Source: Hyphomicrobiales bacterium
GTDB lineage: Bacteria > Pseudomonadota > Alphaproteobacteria > Rhizobiales > Aestuariivirgaceae
Direction: 5' to 3'
Assembly (NCBI GenBank): GCA_027067085.1
Contig: JAMOMM010000505.1
Coordinates: 1-5,970 of the forward strand
Length of the DNA: 5,970 nucleotides
Shown: piece after piece, positions 5,148-5,970 of the stretch
Position numbering within the stretch: position 1 is the stretch's first letter
How the letters are laid out: each line of letters begins with the position of its first letter
Notes under the pieces: generated by a model
Databases searched by the model: none
Told to the model about the DNA's origin: nothing
The model's input: only the letters and a program-made list of their open reading frames with translations
Position numbers and translations under genes: made by a program

Positions 5148-5970
5148 ATGCAATTCTATAAAACCTCCATTTTCCTATTGCTTGGAACGATGTCCGTATC
5201 CCCTATTGTGGTAGCACAACAATCTAGCATTCCAAATCTAGCTAAATTTTCAGCAGCACCGACAAGTTCAGTGAAAAAATTTGATCACAGTACCGTTCGT
5301 TTATTAACGGGTGAATTTAAAGACGGGGTTTGGCAAATTGGCGTTGAAATCAAAATGGGGCCAAAATGGAAAACCTATTGGAAGGTTCCTGGAGATGCTG
5401 GCGTGCCGCCTGAATTCATCTGGAAAAATTCTTCCAACCTTGCAAATGCAAAGGTCCAATACCCAGCTCCACACCGTTATGAAGATATAACAGGTAAAAG
5501 CATTGGCTATAAAAAACATGTGATTTTTCCAGTAAAGCTCACCCCGATAGAAAGTGGCAAAGCAGTAAAAGTCGATTTACGGTTTTACTATGCCGTTTGC
5601 AGTGATATTTGTGTGCCCGCACAAGCAAATATCGGCATGACTTTACCAGCTAGACCCGTCAGTTCAGCATCACTACCCGCCATTAAGGCGTTTGAGGCAT
5701 TGGTGCCAAAAACAAATGAGCCACGTCTTGTTATCCAAAAAACAGAAGTTTTGCAGATCAACGGCAAGCCCAATCTAGCTGTTAGCATTACGGGGAAGAT
5801 TGACGAGAAAACTGATGTGTTGGTTGAGGGCTATGAGGATGCGTTTTTTGCAGCTCCCCTAGCCCCACAAATTCACGACAACATGACCGTGGTTTTGTTG
5901 CCCATTGAGGGATTAGAAGAAGGTGCCAAGCTTTCTGGACAGAAACTTAAATTAACAGTTTTATCGGGCG
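5148..5970 (+). CDS. Secreted DsbD N-terminal-domain-like thiol:disulfide protein (3' end cut by window)
   Basis: An open frame of 274 codons runs without a stop to the window edge. Residues 1-23 form a signal peptide (FYKTSIFLLLG core, likely cut after VVA), so the product is exported. A YWKVPGDAGVPPEF segment, then a YPAPHRYEDITGKSIGYKKHV segment and finally YAVCSDICVPA follow. This is the pattern of alphaproteobacterial DsbD-alpha-like (PF11412-type) proteins. Cys151 and Cys155 form a C-x3-C pair that probably exchanges disulfides in the periplasm. In E. coli DsbD this domain passes electrons from a membrane domain to periplasmic acceptors. Whether this gene also encodes a membrane part cannot be seen here. 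The ATG has AAGAG (5137-5141) 6 bases upstream and yields the signal peptide. It is divergent from yqgE. Confidence 0.87.
   Translation, partial: MQFYKTSIFLLLGTMSVSPIVVAQQSSIPNLAKFSAAPTSSVKKFDHSTVRLLTGEFKDGVWQIGVEIKMGPKWKTYWKVPGDAGVPPEFIWKNSSNLANAKVQYPAPHRYEDITGKSIGYKKHVIFPVKLTPIESGKAVKVDLRFYYAVCSDICVPAQANIGMTLPARPVSSASLPAIKAFEALVPKTNEPRLVIQKTEVLQINGKPNLAVSITGKIDEKTDVLVEGYEDAFFAAPLAPQIHDNMTVVLLPIEGLEEGAKLSGQKLKLTVLSG

Overview
This is ordinary chromosomal sequence from a bacterium of moderately low GC (about the low 40s percent by eye), most likely an alphaproteobacterium near the Hyphomicrobiales. The evidence is protein resemblance: a LACTB2-like metallo-hydrolase with the N-terminal style common in that class, a lone BioY, and YqgE divergent from a DsbD-alpha-like periplasmic protein. 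No phage, plasmid, CRISPR or defence genes are visible.

Layout. The left third is read on the minus strand. It holds a tRNA-Gln(UUG) with a good promoter at the edge, then a WbpA-type UDP-GlcNAc 6-dehydrogenase standing alone, then bioY (biotin ECF transporter S component) with its own strong intrinsic terminator. An intergenic stretch (2284-2565) holds the bioY promoter region and, from about 2410 to 2581, a long, nearly continuous imperfect inverted repeat. The next two genes are on the plus strand and 2 bases apart: an MBL-fold hydrolase and a YhhN/TMEM86-type membrane protein. They meet yqgE (minus strand) convergently across a cluster of three palindromes (4234-4290). A 242-base divergent intergenic region then separates yqgE from a secreted DsbD-N-terminal-like protein that runs off the right edge.

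How the genes relate. The genes are mostly unrelated housekeeping or accessory functions: sugar nucleotide oxidation, vitamin uptake, hydrolysis, membrane lipid metabolism and envelope redox. The only convincing co-transcribed pair is the MBL hydrolase and the YhhN protein.

The most notable structure is the 2410-2581 inverted repeat. It looks like a MITE with TA at both outer edges, or less likely a 6S-like folded RNA, and its right arm contains the apparent ATG of the MBL gene. Second is an exact match to the remembered alphaproteobacterial BioR operator (TTATMKATAA), placed oddly at the 3' side of bioY rather than upstream. I see no convincing new multi-gene system.
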